Assembly (NCBI GenBank): GCA_031255315.1
Contig: JAIRSS010000040.1
Location: 1 to 5,629, forward strand
Source of the DNA: Spirochaetaceae bacterium
GTDB taxonomy: Bacteria > Spirochaetota > Spirochaetia > Treponematales > Breznakiellaceae
DNA: 5,629 bases
Direction: 5' to 3'
This document shows positions 1-5,629 of this stretch, piece by piece. A program made the translations under genes and the position numbers. The notes beneath the pieces are model-generated. The model searched no databases, was not told the origin of the DNA, and saw only the letters and a program-made list of their open reading frames with translations. Each line of letters begins with the position of its first letter. Positions within the stretch are counted from its first letter, which is position 1.

Positions 1-112
1 TGGAGAAGTTCCGCCGTCTTTGGAAAAACTGTGAACGTAAGATACATACCACCTTGCAAATGACGGTCCTTGCGTTTATCTCGCTGTTGCTAAAAAGATA
101 TTAAACAGGTTC
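1..112 (+). mobile_element. 3' end of an IS5-like insertion sequence
   Basis: The segment contains the C-terminus of a transposase (3-104), and its stop codon lies only 8 nt before the inferred end of the element, as is usual for compact IS elements. Read on the minus strand, the terminus starts GAACCTGTTTAATATC at 112. The junction is placed at 112/113 because the interrupted permease frame is plausible up to the TTA codon (115-113) and the next three bases on the + strand are TAA. TAA fits the TNA type of target duplication described for some IS5 subgroups. The left end, its inverted repeat and the second target copy lie outside the window, so the boundary and the family are inferred. The flanking bases form an imperfect palindrome, GTTC-TAA-GAAC (109-119), which could reflect target preference or blur the exact boundary by a few bases. 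Confidence 0.7.
3..104 (+). CDS. Transposase C-terminal fragment (IS5-like DDE), cut by window edge
   Basis: This is the last 33 codons of a transposase in the frame starting at base 3, ending with TAA at 102-104. The residues include FRRLWKNCERKIHTTLQM followed by a hydrophobic run, VLAFISLLLKRY. The pattern of an arginine/tryptophan-rich helix (RRLWKNCER), a T-S/T-LQ segment and a final leucine-rich helix ending in LLLKR is typical of the extreme C-terminus of IS5-like DDE transposases. The helix normally carries or follows the last catalytic glutamate, but too little is present to see the DDE triad. The protein would catalyse cut-and-paste or copy-out movement of its own element. It is convergent with the minus-strand ABC operon. 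The other two + frames here stop early (at 31-33 and 61-63). Family assignment is from remembered motif shape; only the 3' end is visible, so whether the full gene is intact is unknown. Confidence 0.65.
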   Translation, partial: EKFRRLWKNCERKIHTTLQMTVLAFISLLLKRY

Positions 113-184
113 TAAGAACAACGTAATTTCCCTCATCGCAAGCGTGATTACCGCGTTCGCTTCCCTTAGAAATTTGCTTTTCAC
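101..184 (-). pseudogene. ABC-2 type permease N-terminus, interrupted by the IS
   Basis: A GTG start at 184-182 overlaps the TGA of the ABC ATPase (GTGA, 4-nt overlap) and has a strong ribosome binding site, GGAAGGAG (192-199), 7 nt upstream. The 27-residue product begins MKSKFLREANAVITLAMRE and continues ITLFLEPV. This looks like the cytoplasmic N-terminus of an ABC-2 type transport permease, where a basic helix with a conserved RE precedes the first membrane span. Only 24 codons (184-113) belong to the gene. The last residues, EPV, and the TAA stop (103-101) are encoded by the end of the insertion sequence. The remaining roughly 200-350 residues expected for such a permease are absent; they may lie beyond the IS. 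The permease identity rests mainly on operon position directly after an ATPase gene, since so little sequence is left. The start is well supported by the Shine-Dalgarno sequence and coupling. Confidence 0.6.
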
Positions 185-972
185 CTTTGTTCTCCTTCCG
201 TTAAAAGCCCGATATATGCGTCTTCGAGTGTCAACTCTGTTGACACGGATTCGCTTTGCAGGGATTTTTTCAATTCTCCCGGTGTTCCATGAAAGACGAT
301 TTTTCCCCGCTGTATCATGCACAGTTTATCGACATTTTCCGCTTCGTCTATGTAGTGCGTAGTGAGGAATACTGTTGTGCCGTTTTCCTTGCGGGTAGCG
401 TTGATGTACTCCCATAAGTCCCGGCGACTTACGGGGTCAAGCCCCTGTGTGGGCTCGTCAAGAAACAGCACGGCGGGCTTGTGCATCAGACTGCGGATAA
501 TTTCTATTTTCCGCCGCATACCGCCTGAAAATGTTCGCAACGGTTTATGGAGTTCGTCGGCAATGCCCATTAAAGCCGCCAGTTCCATTACGCGGTCGCG
601 GTAACTTTTCGGCATCCAACTGAAAAATGGCCGGTAGCCGTACATTCCGTACATACAGGCGTGAAGCCGGATGTTTTCTTCTGCCGAAAGGTCAAGGTCA
701 AGGCTCGGCTTTTGAAAGATGATGCCGATATTTTTTCGAATGTCCTGCGTTTCGCGGTCAAGGTCGTATCCGACTATGGTAACGCCGCCCCCGGTTTTTG
801 CAAGGGTCGTTGTCAAAACGGAGATGGTTGTCGTTTTTCCCGCACCATTCTGCCCAAGGAACGCGAAGAATTCTCCCGCGCCCACCGAAAAACTGATATT
901 GTCAACTGCTGGCGCTTTGGCGTTTTTATACCGCTTGCTAAGGTTTTCAACCGTGATGACCGCGTTATTCAT
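181..972 (-). CDS. ABC transporter ATP-binding protein (DrrA-like, drug/lipid export type)
   Basis: This is a complete nucleotide-binding subunit of 263 residues. It would bind and hydrolyse ATP at the inner face of the membrane to power an ABC-2 type exporter. Visible motifs in order are Walker A GQNGAGKTT (40-48), the Q-loop glutamine Q87 in IIFQKP, the ABC signature TFSGGMRRK (148-155), Walker B AVLFLDEP (167-174, catalytic E173), the D-loop GLDP (177-180) and the H-loop H206 in TTHY. All catalytic residues are present, so the protein should be active. A stretch rich in aromatics, MYGYRPFFSWMPKSY (110-124), lengthens the helical domain compared with short DrrA-type ATPases. I chose the ATG at 972 because the protein then begins NNAVITVENLSKRY, the usual family N-terminus, and AAGGGGG (978-984) lies 5 nt upstream. 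A longer in-frame start at 1095 would add a basic tail with no family counterpart. The gene overlaps the upstream gene by 8 nt and the downstream permease by 4 nt. The substrate cannot be read from sequence. Confidence 0.92.
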   Translation of the reverse strand: MNNAVITVENLSKRYKNAKAPAVDNISFSVGAGEFFAFLGQNGAGKTTTISVLTTTLAKTGGGVTIVGYDLDRETQDIRKNIGIIFQKPSLDLDLSAEENIRLHACMYGMYGYRPFFSWMPKSYRDRVMELAALMGIADELHKPLRTFSGGMRRKIEIIRSLMHKPAVLFLDEPTQGLDPVSRRDLWEYINATRKENGTTVFLTTHYIDEAENVDKLCMIQRGKIVFHGTPGELKKSLQSESVSTELTLEDAYIGLLTEGEQR

Positions 973-1393
973 TGCCGCCCCCTTCGGGCGAGCCCTCTTT
1001 CGTCGATCCTTCTTTGGACGTGCCATTCTCGCCGAAAAAATCATGAAACCGATAAAACCCGCCGCGAAATCGCATAAAGTCCTTTTCTTTTTCAAAAAAG
1101 GCTTTGCGTTCCTCTTTGGTCATGTTCATCCATTTTTTCCGCAGTTGGTTGCGGTCGTGAAAAAGTCGCCCGTATTCGCCGCGCGGTCTGAAAAACTTCG
1201 CGCCCAATCCGCCAAAAAGGATACGCGCAAGAATCAGAAGTCCCGCCGCTTGCCAGTAATTAAGCCTTGGCAGGGCGAAAATGTCCGGCATAAGGGCGTT
1301 CCATAGTAGCATAGCCACAGCGCTGAACCCCGCTATTACGGCAAGAAACGCCAGCATCCCCAACAGCCGGGATTTGTAAAAAAGTTTTTCCAT
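965..1393 (-). CDS. Small conserved two-helix membrane protein, first gene of the ABC operon
   Basis: The product has 142 residues. Two hydrophobic segments are visible: about 11-33 (LGMLAFLAVIAGFSAVAMLLW) and 44-63 (LNYWQAAGLLILARILFGGL). A basic, soluble C-terminal half follows, with RKKWMNMTKEERKAFFEKEK (85-104), then a Phe/Arg-rich segment RFRGGFYRFHDFF (108-120). The tail (124-142) is low in complexity, with the repeated unit (T/S)KEGS. The second helix preceded by LLWNALMP and the later WMNMTKEER element resemble a family of small uncharacterised membrane proteins that I recall from Bacteroidetes and spirochaetes, some near sigma-factor or transport genes. No function is established that I know of. 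I use the ATG at 1393 because AAGGAG (1401-1406) lies 7 nt upstream; an ATG at 1432 in the same frame has no such site. Its stop overlaps the ATPase start by 8 nt, so translation is probably coupled, and a role as accessory subunit or regulator of the transporter is possible. Confidence 0.8.
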   Translation of the reverse strand: MEKLFYKSRLLGMLAFLAVIAGFSAVAMLLWNALMPDIFALPRLNYWQAAGLLILARILFGGLGAKFFRPRGEYGRLFHDRNQLRKKWMNMTKEERKAFFEKEKDFMRFRGGFYRFHDFFGENGTSKEGSTKEGSPEGGGNE

Positions 1394-1416
1394 AGTATAA
1401 CTCCTTACTATAGTAG
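1392..1416 (-). promoter_or_regulatory. Ribosome binding site and palindrome upstream of the ABC operon
   Basis: A strong Shine-Dalgarno sequence, AAGGAG (1401-1406), fixes the start of the small membrane protein gene at 1393. Directly upstream lies a perfect 10-bp palindrome, TACTATAGTA (1406-1415), which shares its last base with the Shine-Dalgarno sequence. A further copy of the half site, TACTAT, occurs at 1392-1397 across the start codon. The palindrome contains a -10-like TATAGT in both directions, but I see no convincing -35 at the right distance. It could be an operator for a small dimeric regulator of the transporter, which is inference. No regulator gene is present in the window. 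Confidence 0.45.
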
Positions 1417-1438
1417 ACGAATGAAGACACAAAATATT

Positions 1439-1672
1439 TTAGGGGTGAGATGGGGGCGAGTTAGCCGGGGGGACTGGTGCAGGGAAACGTGAAATGGATG
1501 ACGGTGGCGGCAAGGGCAGGCGCAACGGGCTTGCAGGTAGTAAATCCACGGCAAAATTGTAGAACTGCCGGAAGAAATATCCATACCCCAAAACGATTAA
1601 TTCGACAGTCTCGTTGATTGCCGTTCGCATCTCATACCAAGCGTCCTGCACCAAAAATCTGTGCTTCCTCAT
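1439..1672 (-). pseudogene. Decayed RAYT/IS200-like transposase N-terminus
   Basis: An open frame of 77 codons begins MRKHRFLVQDAWYEMRTAIN (1672-1613). This opening resembles the N-terminus of REP-associated tyrosine transposases (RAYT, Y1/IS200-like), which typically start MRK-R followed by a short strand and a W/Y-Y-V/H-R segment with an N nearby. After about 20 residues the resemblance stops. The remaining part has no HUH motif and no catalytic tyrosine context, and it ends in a proline/serine-rich tail (LPLPPPSS and onward) that looks like translated non-coding DNA. No ribosome binding site is visible at a normal distance from the ATG. I read it as a truncated remnant fused to unrelated sequence, not a working gene. 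An alternative is an unrelated spurious frame. The surrounding gap (1394-1801) holds no other gene that I can support. The remnant and the IS at the left edge together mark this side of the window as a place where mobile DNA has landed. Confidence 0.35.
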
Positions 1673-1778
1673 ATATCATATATATGGGTTTCTCCGCCAG
1701 TTTGCTTCAAAGCGAACAGGAAAAAAGTGTGAAAAACGCGGAAATGCAAAAAATTTGGGAATCGCGGTTTTGAAAGAT

Positions 1779-1798
1779 AGGCCTTACCCGGCGGGCCT
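1779..1798 (-). terminator. Weak terminator candidate after clpB
   Basis: Three bases after the clpB stop codon the minus strand can form AGGCC, a 10-nt loop, then GGCCT (stem arms 1794-1798 and 1779-1783). It is followed by ATCTTTC and, some 25-50 nt further on, by T-rich runs. The stem is short and the T-tract directly after it is poor, so this is a weak call. It is the only stem-like structure I found between clpB and the minus-strand ABC operon downstream of it. Confidence 0.3.
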
Positions 1799-1801
1799 CT
1801 T

Positions 1802-4417
1802 CTAATGAGCGTCCCGGCTTCTCGTAAAACTCAAAGCCTCCCCGCCGTCTTTGCCGCTTTCCCGGTCTGCGGTAACCGTGTCCCCTTCCAGAAAATTCCC
1901 CGCTATGATGGCCTTTGCCAGAGGGTTTTCCAGGTCCGCCTGGATAGTCCGCTTTAAGGGGCGCGCGCCGAAGAGCGGATCGTAGCCGCGCACGGCAAGC
2001 AGTTCTTTCGCGGCGGACGTAAGCTTCAGGGTAATCTTCCGCTCCGCAAGGCGCAGGGAAAGCCGCGCCAGCTGAATGTCCAGTATCTTCCCGATTTCAG
2101 CCTTCCCCAGCCGGTTAAAGATGACCGTCTCGTCGATGCGGTTGAGGAATTCCGGACGGAAGCTCTGCTTTAGAAGCTCAAGGAGCGCGCCCTTTATATC
2201 TTCGTTCTTTTCCGCGCCAAGGATAAGGTCCGAGCCGAGGTTGCTGGTCATGATGATGATGACGTTCTTGAAATCCACCGCCCGGCCCTGGCCGTCGGTA
2301 AGGCGGCCGTCGTCCAGGATTTGCAGGAATACGTTGAAAACTTCCGGGTGGGCCTTCTCGATCTCGTCAAAGAGGATCACGCTGTAGGGCCGCCTCCGCA
2401 CCGCCTCGGTAAGCTGGCCCCCCTGCTCGTAGCCCACGTAGCCCGGCGGCGCGCCGATGAGCCGGGACACCGAATGTTTCTCCCCGTACTCGCTCATGTC
2501 GATACGGGTCAGGGCCTTCTCGTCGTTGAAGAGAAAATCCGCCAGGGTTTTTGCCAGTTCCGTCTTGCCCACGCCGGTGGGCCCCAGGAAGAGGAAGGAC
2601 CCCAGGGGCCGCGCCGCGTCGGAAAGCCCGGCCTTGTTCCGCCGTATAGCGTCCGCCACCGCTTCCACGGCGGCTTTCTGGCCGACCACCCGCTGCTCAA
2701 GGACCTTTTCCAGGTCCAGGTACTTTTGCAGCTCCCCGCTGAGCATCTTTGAGACGGGAATCCCGGTCCAGGCGGACACCACAGCGGCTATGTCTTCCTC
2801 GCTGACCTCCTCGCGCAGCAGGGGCGCTCCCTGCCCGCCTCTGTCGCGCTTCGCCCCCATCTGCTCGGTCAGCGCCGCCAGCCTCTTCTGGGCGTCGGGA
2901 ATCCTGCCGTGCTTCACCTCCGCGGCCTTTGTTAAATTTCCCTCGCGCTCGTACCGGGTTTCCTCGATTTTGAGTTCTTCTATCTGCTGTTTAATGGAAC
3001 GTATCTTTTCAATATCCTTCTTCTCGCTTTCCCAGCGGGCCTTCATGGCGTCCCGTTCCGCCGTGGTATCCGCGATTTCCTTTTCAAGCCTGACCAGCCG
3101 CTCCCGGGAGGGAGTGTCCTCCTCGCGGGAGACCGCCTGCTTTTCGATTGAAAGCTGGAGCAGCTTCCGTTCCAGCTTGTCAAGCTCCGTCGGCCGCGAA
3201 TCAAGCTCCATCTTGAGCCTCGACGCGGCCTCGTCAACAAGGTCTATGGCCTTGTCCGGCAGGAACCTGCTCGTGATATACCTGTCCGAGAGCGCCGCCG
3301 CCGCAACCAGGGCCTCGTCCTTGATGCGCACCCCGTGGTGGACTTCGTAGCGTTCCTGCAAGCCGCGCAGAATCGCTATCGTGTCCTCGACCGAGGGCTC
3401 TGCCGTGTACACCTGCTGGAAACGCCGCTCCAGCGCCGCGTCTTTCTCGATGTGCTTGCGGTACTCGTCCAGGGTCGTCGCGCCGATGCAGCGCAGCTCC
3501 CCCCGCGCCAGCGCCGGCTTGAGCAGGTTGGACGCGTCGGTCGCGCCTTCGGCCGCGCCCGCGCCGACCAGCGTGTGCAGCTCGTCAATAAAGAGGATTA
3601 TCTTCCCCCCGGCGGCCTGCACCTCGTGGATAACCGCCTTGAGCCTTTCCTCGAATTCGCCGCGGAATTTCGCGCCCGCGACCAGGGCGCCCAGGTCCAG
3701 GGCCAGCAGCTTCTTCCCCTTTAGGCCCTCCGGGACATCGCCGGCCACAATGCGCCGCGCAAGCCCTTCCGCGATCGCCGTCTTTCCCACGCCCGGCTCG
3801 CCTATCAGCACCGGGTTGTTCTTCGTGCGCCTCGACAGCACCTGCATCACCCGCCGGATTTCCTCGTCCCGGCCGATTACCGGATCGAGCTTTTCATGCC
3901 GCGCCAGGGCCGTCAGGTCCCGGCAGTACTTGTCCAGAACCTGGTACTTGTCTTCCGGGTTCTGGTCCGTAACCCGGGCGTTCCCCCGCACCTGTTTCAG
4001 CGCGCCGAGAATCGCGTTCTTCGTCACCCCCGCCTGTTTCAAAATATCCGCCGCGCGGCCTTCCCCCGCGCTCATGGCAAGCAGGATGTGTTCGGTAGAA
4101 ACAAACCCGTCTTTCAGGGCCGCCGCCTCCCCCTCGGCCTTTCCCAGAACCCTGGACGCCGACGACGAAAGGTAGAGCTTCGCCGCGTCCCCGTAAATCT
4201 TGGGGCTCCGGGCCACCAGCGCCTCAGTGTCCGCGATCAGGCGGTCGGCGTCCGCGCCAATCTGTTTCAAGATGGGCAGGGTAATCCCGCCCTCCTGGAT
4301 CAGAAGCGCCAGCAAAAGATGTTCAGCCTCAATCTGGGCATGATCCCCCTTTTGCGCGATTTTCTGGGCCTCTTCCAGGGCCTCCTGGGCCTTAATGGTG
4401 AATTTCTCGTAATCCAT
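1802..4417 (-). CDS. clpB: Protein disaggregase ClpB (AAA+ Hsp100 chaperone)
   Basis: The 871-residue product is an ATP-driven hexamer that threads aggregated proteins through its pore together with the DnaK system in the cytoplasm. Domains in order: Clp-N repeats (about 1-145), NBD1 with Walker A GEPGVGKT (206-213, K212), pore loop KFRGEFEER (250-258), Walker B LFIDE (275-279) and arginine fingers R331-R332. A long charged coiled-coil middle domain (about 405-525) follows. NBD2 has Walker A GPTGVGKT (612-619, K618), pore loop GYVG (659-662), Walker B ILFDE (681-685), arginine finger R760 and sensor-2 GAR (817-819). The full-length middle domain and lack of an IGL/IGF tripeptide in NBD2 separate ClpB from ClpA and ClpC, which feed ClpP. 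The first pore loop has Phe251 where many ClpB proteins have Tyr, a conservative change. Length matches the family (about 855-875). The start at MDYEKFT is chosen by family alignment; no Shine-Dalgarno sequence precedes it. No CIRCE element or sigma-32-like promoter is visible. Divergent from purB. Confidence 0.97.
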   Translation of the reverse strand: MDYEKFTIKAQEALEEAQKIAQKGDHAQIEAEHLLLALLIQEGGITLPILKQIGADADRLIADTEALVARSPKIYGDAAKLYLSSSASRVLGKAEGEAAALKDGFVSTEHILLAMSAGEGRAADILKQAGVTKNAILGALKQVRGNARVTDQNPEDKYQVLDKYCRDLTALARHEKLDPVIGRDEEIRRVMQVLSRRTKNNPVLIGEPGVGKTAIAEGLARRIVAGDVPEGLKGKKLLALDLGALVAGAKFRGEFEERLKAVIHEVQAAGGKIILFIDELHTLVGAGAAEGATDASNLLKPALARGELRCIGATTLDEYRKHIEKDAALERRFQQVYTAEPSVEDTIAILRGLQERYEVHHGVRIKDEALVAAAALSDRYITSRFLPDKAIDLVDEAASRLKMELDSRPTELDKLERKLLQLSIEKQAVSREEDTPSRERLVRLEKEIADTTAERDAMKARWESEKKDIEKIRSIKQQIEELKIEETRYEREGNLTKAAEVKHGRIPDAQKRLAALTEQMGAKRDRGGQGAPLLREEVSEEDIAAVVSAWTGIPVSKMLSGELQKYLDLEKVLEQRVVGQKAAVEAVADAIRRNKAGLSDAARPLGSFLFLGPTGVGKTELAKTLADFLFNDEKALTRIDMSEYGEKHSVSRLIGAPPGYVGYEQGGQLTEAVRRRPYSVILFDEIEKAHPEVFNVFLQILDDGRLTDGQGRAVDFKNVIIIMTSNLGSDLILGAEKNEDIKGALLELLKQSFRPEFLNRIDETVIFNRLGKAEIGKILDIQLARLSLRLAERKITLKLTSAAKELLAVRGYDPLFGARPLKRTIQADLENPLAKAIIAGNFLEGDTVTADRESGKDGGEALSFTRSRDAH

Positions 4418-4453
4418 AACTATAAAATACAAAGCCGGGCGAGCGGGCGGCAA
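4418..4453 (-). promoter_or_regulatory. Putative clpB promoter, leaderless type
   Basis: On the minus strand TTGCCG (4448-4453) is followed after 18 bp by TATTTT (4424-4429). The first two -35 bases and the T-A-T and final T of the -10 agree with the vegetative sigma factor consensus. Only six bases, ATAGTT, separate the -10 from the ATG at 4417, so +1 would fall on or next to the A of the start codon. There is no GGAG-like sequence upstream of the ATG. This is a pattern match by eye; the -10 is not strong, and a distant promoter inside purB cannot be excluded. Confidence 0.45.
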
Positions 4454-4472
4454 GTGATTCCGGCCTCGCCGG

Positions 4473-4490
4473 GCGGGCGAAACAGCCCGC
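4473..4490. repeat. GC-rich inverted repeat between the clpB and purB promoters
   Basis: GCGGGC (4473-4478) and GCCCGC (4485-4490) form a perfect 6-bp inverted repeat around a 6-base centre, GAAACA. It ends at the base before the putative purB -35 (4491-4496) and lies upstream of the putative clpB -35. In this position it would act as DNA, for example as an operator, unless transcripts start further upstream than proposed. The octamer GCCGGGCG also appears twice nearby (4434-4441 and 4468-4475). In such GC-rich sequence short repeats can arise by chance. Confidence 0.35.
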
Positions 4491-4526
4491 TGGACAGATC
4501 CCCGTAAAAAAATCCATAATCGCGTA
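4491..4526 (+). promoter_or_regulatory. Putative purB promoter, leaderless type
   Basis: TGGACA (4491-4496) matches the -35 consensus TTGACA at five of six bases, and CATAAT (4515-4520) matches TATAAT at five of six, with an 18-bp spacer. Only five bases (CGCGT) separate the -10 from the ATG at 4526, so transcription would start at about the start codon. An in-frame TAA at 4517-4519 rules out a longer protein, and no Shine-Dalgarno sequence is present between it and the ATG or just upstream. This is the better of the two promoter matches in this intergenic region. Confidence 0.55.
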
Positions 4527-5629
4527 TGGAAGCCCGCAATATTTTCCGGAACATTTCCCCCCTGGATCACCGGTATTCTGTCTCCGAGCAGGCGGTTTTT
4601 GACGCGCTCGCCCCCTGGCTCTCCGAGGAAGCGTCGGTAACCGCCTGCGTAAAGGCGGAGCTCGCCCTTGTCGCGGCCCACCTTTCCCTGCGCGGCGGCC
4701 TGACGCCGGAACTGCGGGAGGCGCTGGACAAGGCGGCCGCCGGGGTCGGGCCGGCCGACGTTTACGCGGAGGAGGAGAAGACCCGGCACAACATCCGCGC
4801 CCTGGTGAATGTGCTGAAAACCAGGGTCCCCGCCGGAATCGCGCCCCTGGTCCACCTGGGCGCCACAAGCGCCGACATCCTGGACACAAGCCTTGCCTGG
4901 CGCGTAAAAGGCGCCGCAAGGGAAGCGCTGCTGCCCCTGCTCCGCCGCCTGGAAATCCTGCTCTGCGATTTTGCCGAGCGGGAGGCGGAGACCCCCCAGG
5001 TAGGGCGCACGCACGGCCAGCACGCGGTGCCCATTACCGTCGGTTTTGCCATGGCGGAATACGTGTCTCGGCTCGGGAAATCGATCCTGGAAATCGACCG
5101 CCTTTCGCTGACGCTCAGGGGGAAACTGGCCGGGGCGGCGGGCGCCTACAACGCCACCAGCATGATAGTCCGGGACCCCGAGGAACTGGAACGCCGCTAC
5201 CTCCGCGAGCTCGGCCTTGAGCCGTCGGAGCATTCGACCCAGCTCGTGGAACCCGAGTACCTGCTCAGGCTGCTTCTGGAAATGAACACAGCCTTCGGGA
5301 TCATCGCGAACCTCGCCGACGACCTCCGCAATTTGCAGCGCAGCGAGATAGGGGAACTGCGCGAAGGCTTCGCCCCGGACCAGGTAGGCTCCTCCACCAT
5401 GCCCCAGAAGCGCAACCCCTGGAATTCGGAACACGTAAAGAGCCTCTGGAAGGCGTTTATGCCGCGCGCGATAACTTTCTTTATGGACCAGATCAGCGAG
5501 CACCAGCGGGACCTTACCAATTCGGCAAGCCAGCGTTTTACCGCGGACTATATCGCGGGTTTCGCCCTGGCGGTCAGCCGCATGATCTCCGTCATCCAGG
5601 GCCTCGGCGTGGACCGGCAGCGTCTGGCC
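4526..5629 (+). CDS. purB: Adenylosuccinate lyase-type enzyme, C-terminus beyond the window
   Basis: The visible 368 residues belong to the fumarase/aspartase superfamily. Adenylosuccinate lyase releases fumarate from SAICAR and from adenylosuccinate in purine synthesis, as a cytoplasmic homotetramer. Motifs in order: an N-terminal SPLDHRYS (11-18), like SPLDGRYS of PurB; TRHNIRAL (86-93) with H88 at the position of an active-site histidine; HLGATSADI (110-118); RTHGQHAVP (161-169) with the probable general-acid H163; and the signature [10 protein letters not shown] (289-298) with the mobile-loop serines S289-S290 and K295. Argininosuccinate lyase and fumarase are less likely given these motifs. 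The [12 protein letters not shown] variant with [17 protein letters not shown] (335-351) marks a subgroup, so a related lyase cannot be fully excluded. PurB proteins usually have 430-480 residues, so about 60-110 are missing to the right. The start is fixed by a stop codon two codons upstream; there is no Shine-Dalgarno sequence. It is divergent from clpB, with 108 bp between the start codons. Confidence 0.85.
   Translation, partial: MEARNIFRNISPLDHRYSVSEQAVFDALAPWLSEEASVTACVKAELALVAAHLSLRGGLTPELREALDKAAAGVGPADVYAEEEKTRHNIRALVNVLKTRVPAGIAPLVHLGATSADILDTSLAWRVKGAAREALLPLLRRLEILLCDFAEREAETPQVGRTHGQHAVPITVGFAMAEYVSRLGKSILEIDRLSLTLRGKLAGAAGAYNATSMIVRDPEELERRYLRELGLEPSEHSTQLVEPEYLLRLLLEMNTAFGIIANLADDLRNLQRSEIGELREGFAPDQVGSSTMPQKRNPWNSEHVKSLWKAFMPRAITFFMDQISEHQRDLTNSASQRFTADYIAGFALAVSRMISVIQGLGVDRQRLA

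Noticed and set aside
973..1095. Longer start for the ABC ATPase at 1095
   Set aside because: It would add 41 basic residues absent from the family and overlap the upstream gene by about 130 nt, while the ATG at 972 has a Shine-Dalgarno-like AAGGGGG at correct spacing.
719..1306. A 195-codon + strand frame spanning the ABC ATPase and small membrane protein genes
   Set aside because: It runs antisense across two overlapping coding regions that have strong motifs and ribosome binding sites, and its product shows no domain.
1500..1540. Possible REP-like hairpin GCAAG...CTTGC near the RAYT-like fragment
   Set aside because: The stem is only 5 bp with mismatches inside, and no second copy occurs in the window, so it does not meet the standard for a REP element.
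1670..1686. AT-rich near-palindrome CATATATCATATATATG as an attachment site or strong promoter
   Set aside because: It is a simple TA-rich tract with no -35 at a usual distance and no matching copy elsewhere in the window.
2457..3350. Long + strand frames across clpB, including one of 297 codons
   Set aside because: They lie wholly antisense to conserved ClpB domains, are Ser/Arg-rich and have no recognisable motif; they are shadows of a GC-rich gene.
3980..4000. Internal start (GTG at 3991-3989, residue 143) for a short ClpB form lacking the N domain
   Set aside because: E. coli ClpB has such a form, and a GTG occurs close to the right place here, but no Shine-Dalgarno sequence precedes it, so there is no sequence support.
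4418..4525. CIRCE operator or sigma-32-type promoter for clpB
   Set aside because: I looked for TTAGCACTC-N9-GAGTGCTAA and for CTTGAA/CCCCAT-like boxes and found neither.
4418..5503. A 362-codon open extension upstream of clpB on the minus strand, antisense to purB
   Set aside because: The extension has low-complexity composition (Arg, Gly, Pro, Gln) and no family character. ClpB proteins begin at the MDYEKFT position, and purB on the other strand is clearly coding. High G+C at third positions of purB keeps the antisense frame open.

Overview
The window is bacterial chromosomal DNA that is rich in G and C across its right two thirds. It encodes a hexameric ClpB-type disaggregase and an adenylosuccinate lyase-type enzyme, both housekeeping functions. 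The wording of the ClpB N-terminus and NBD1, the small RAYT-like fragment and the two-helix membrane protein remind me most of spirochaetes of the Treponema / termite-gut group. That is an impression from memory of the families, not a search result, and should be held at low to moderate confidence.

Layout from left to right. Bases 1-112 are the 3' end of an insertion sequence: the last 33 codons of a DDE transposase on the + strand and the element's terminus. Next comes a minus-strand operon, read right to left: a 142-residue two-helix membrane protein (965-1393), an ABC-transporter ATPase (181-972) and the first 24 codons of what was probably the partner permease (from 184). The genes overlap by 8 and 4 nt. 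The permease is cut off by the insertion sequence and now ends three codons inside it. Bases 1394-1801 are a gene-poor gap that holds the operon's leader with a palindrome, a decayed RAYT/IS200-like N-terminus (1439-1672) and a weak terminator candidate after clpB. clpB (1802-4417, minus) and a purB-like gene (4526 onward, plus, cut by the window edge) are divergent and share a 108-bp intergenic region.

Two points deserve attention. First, a small-membrane-protein / ABC-transporter operon has had its permease inactivated by an IS5-like insertion, with a plausible TAA target site at the junction, so the ATPase may have lost its cognate membrane partner. Second, clpB and purB both lack a Shine-Dalgarno sequence, and each has a promoter-like -35/-10 pair whose -10 ends 5-6 nt before the ATG. 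This suggests that both genes give leaderless or nearly leaderless mRNAs. A GC-rich inverted repeat lies between the two promoters, next to the purB -35.

I see no CRISPR array, RNA gene, riboswitch or clearly new multi-gene system. The right part is ordinary housekeeping DNA; the left part is accessory DNA in decay.
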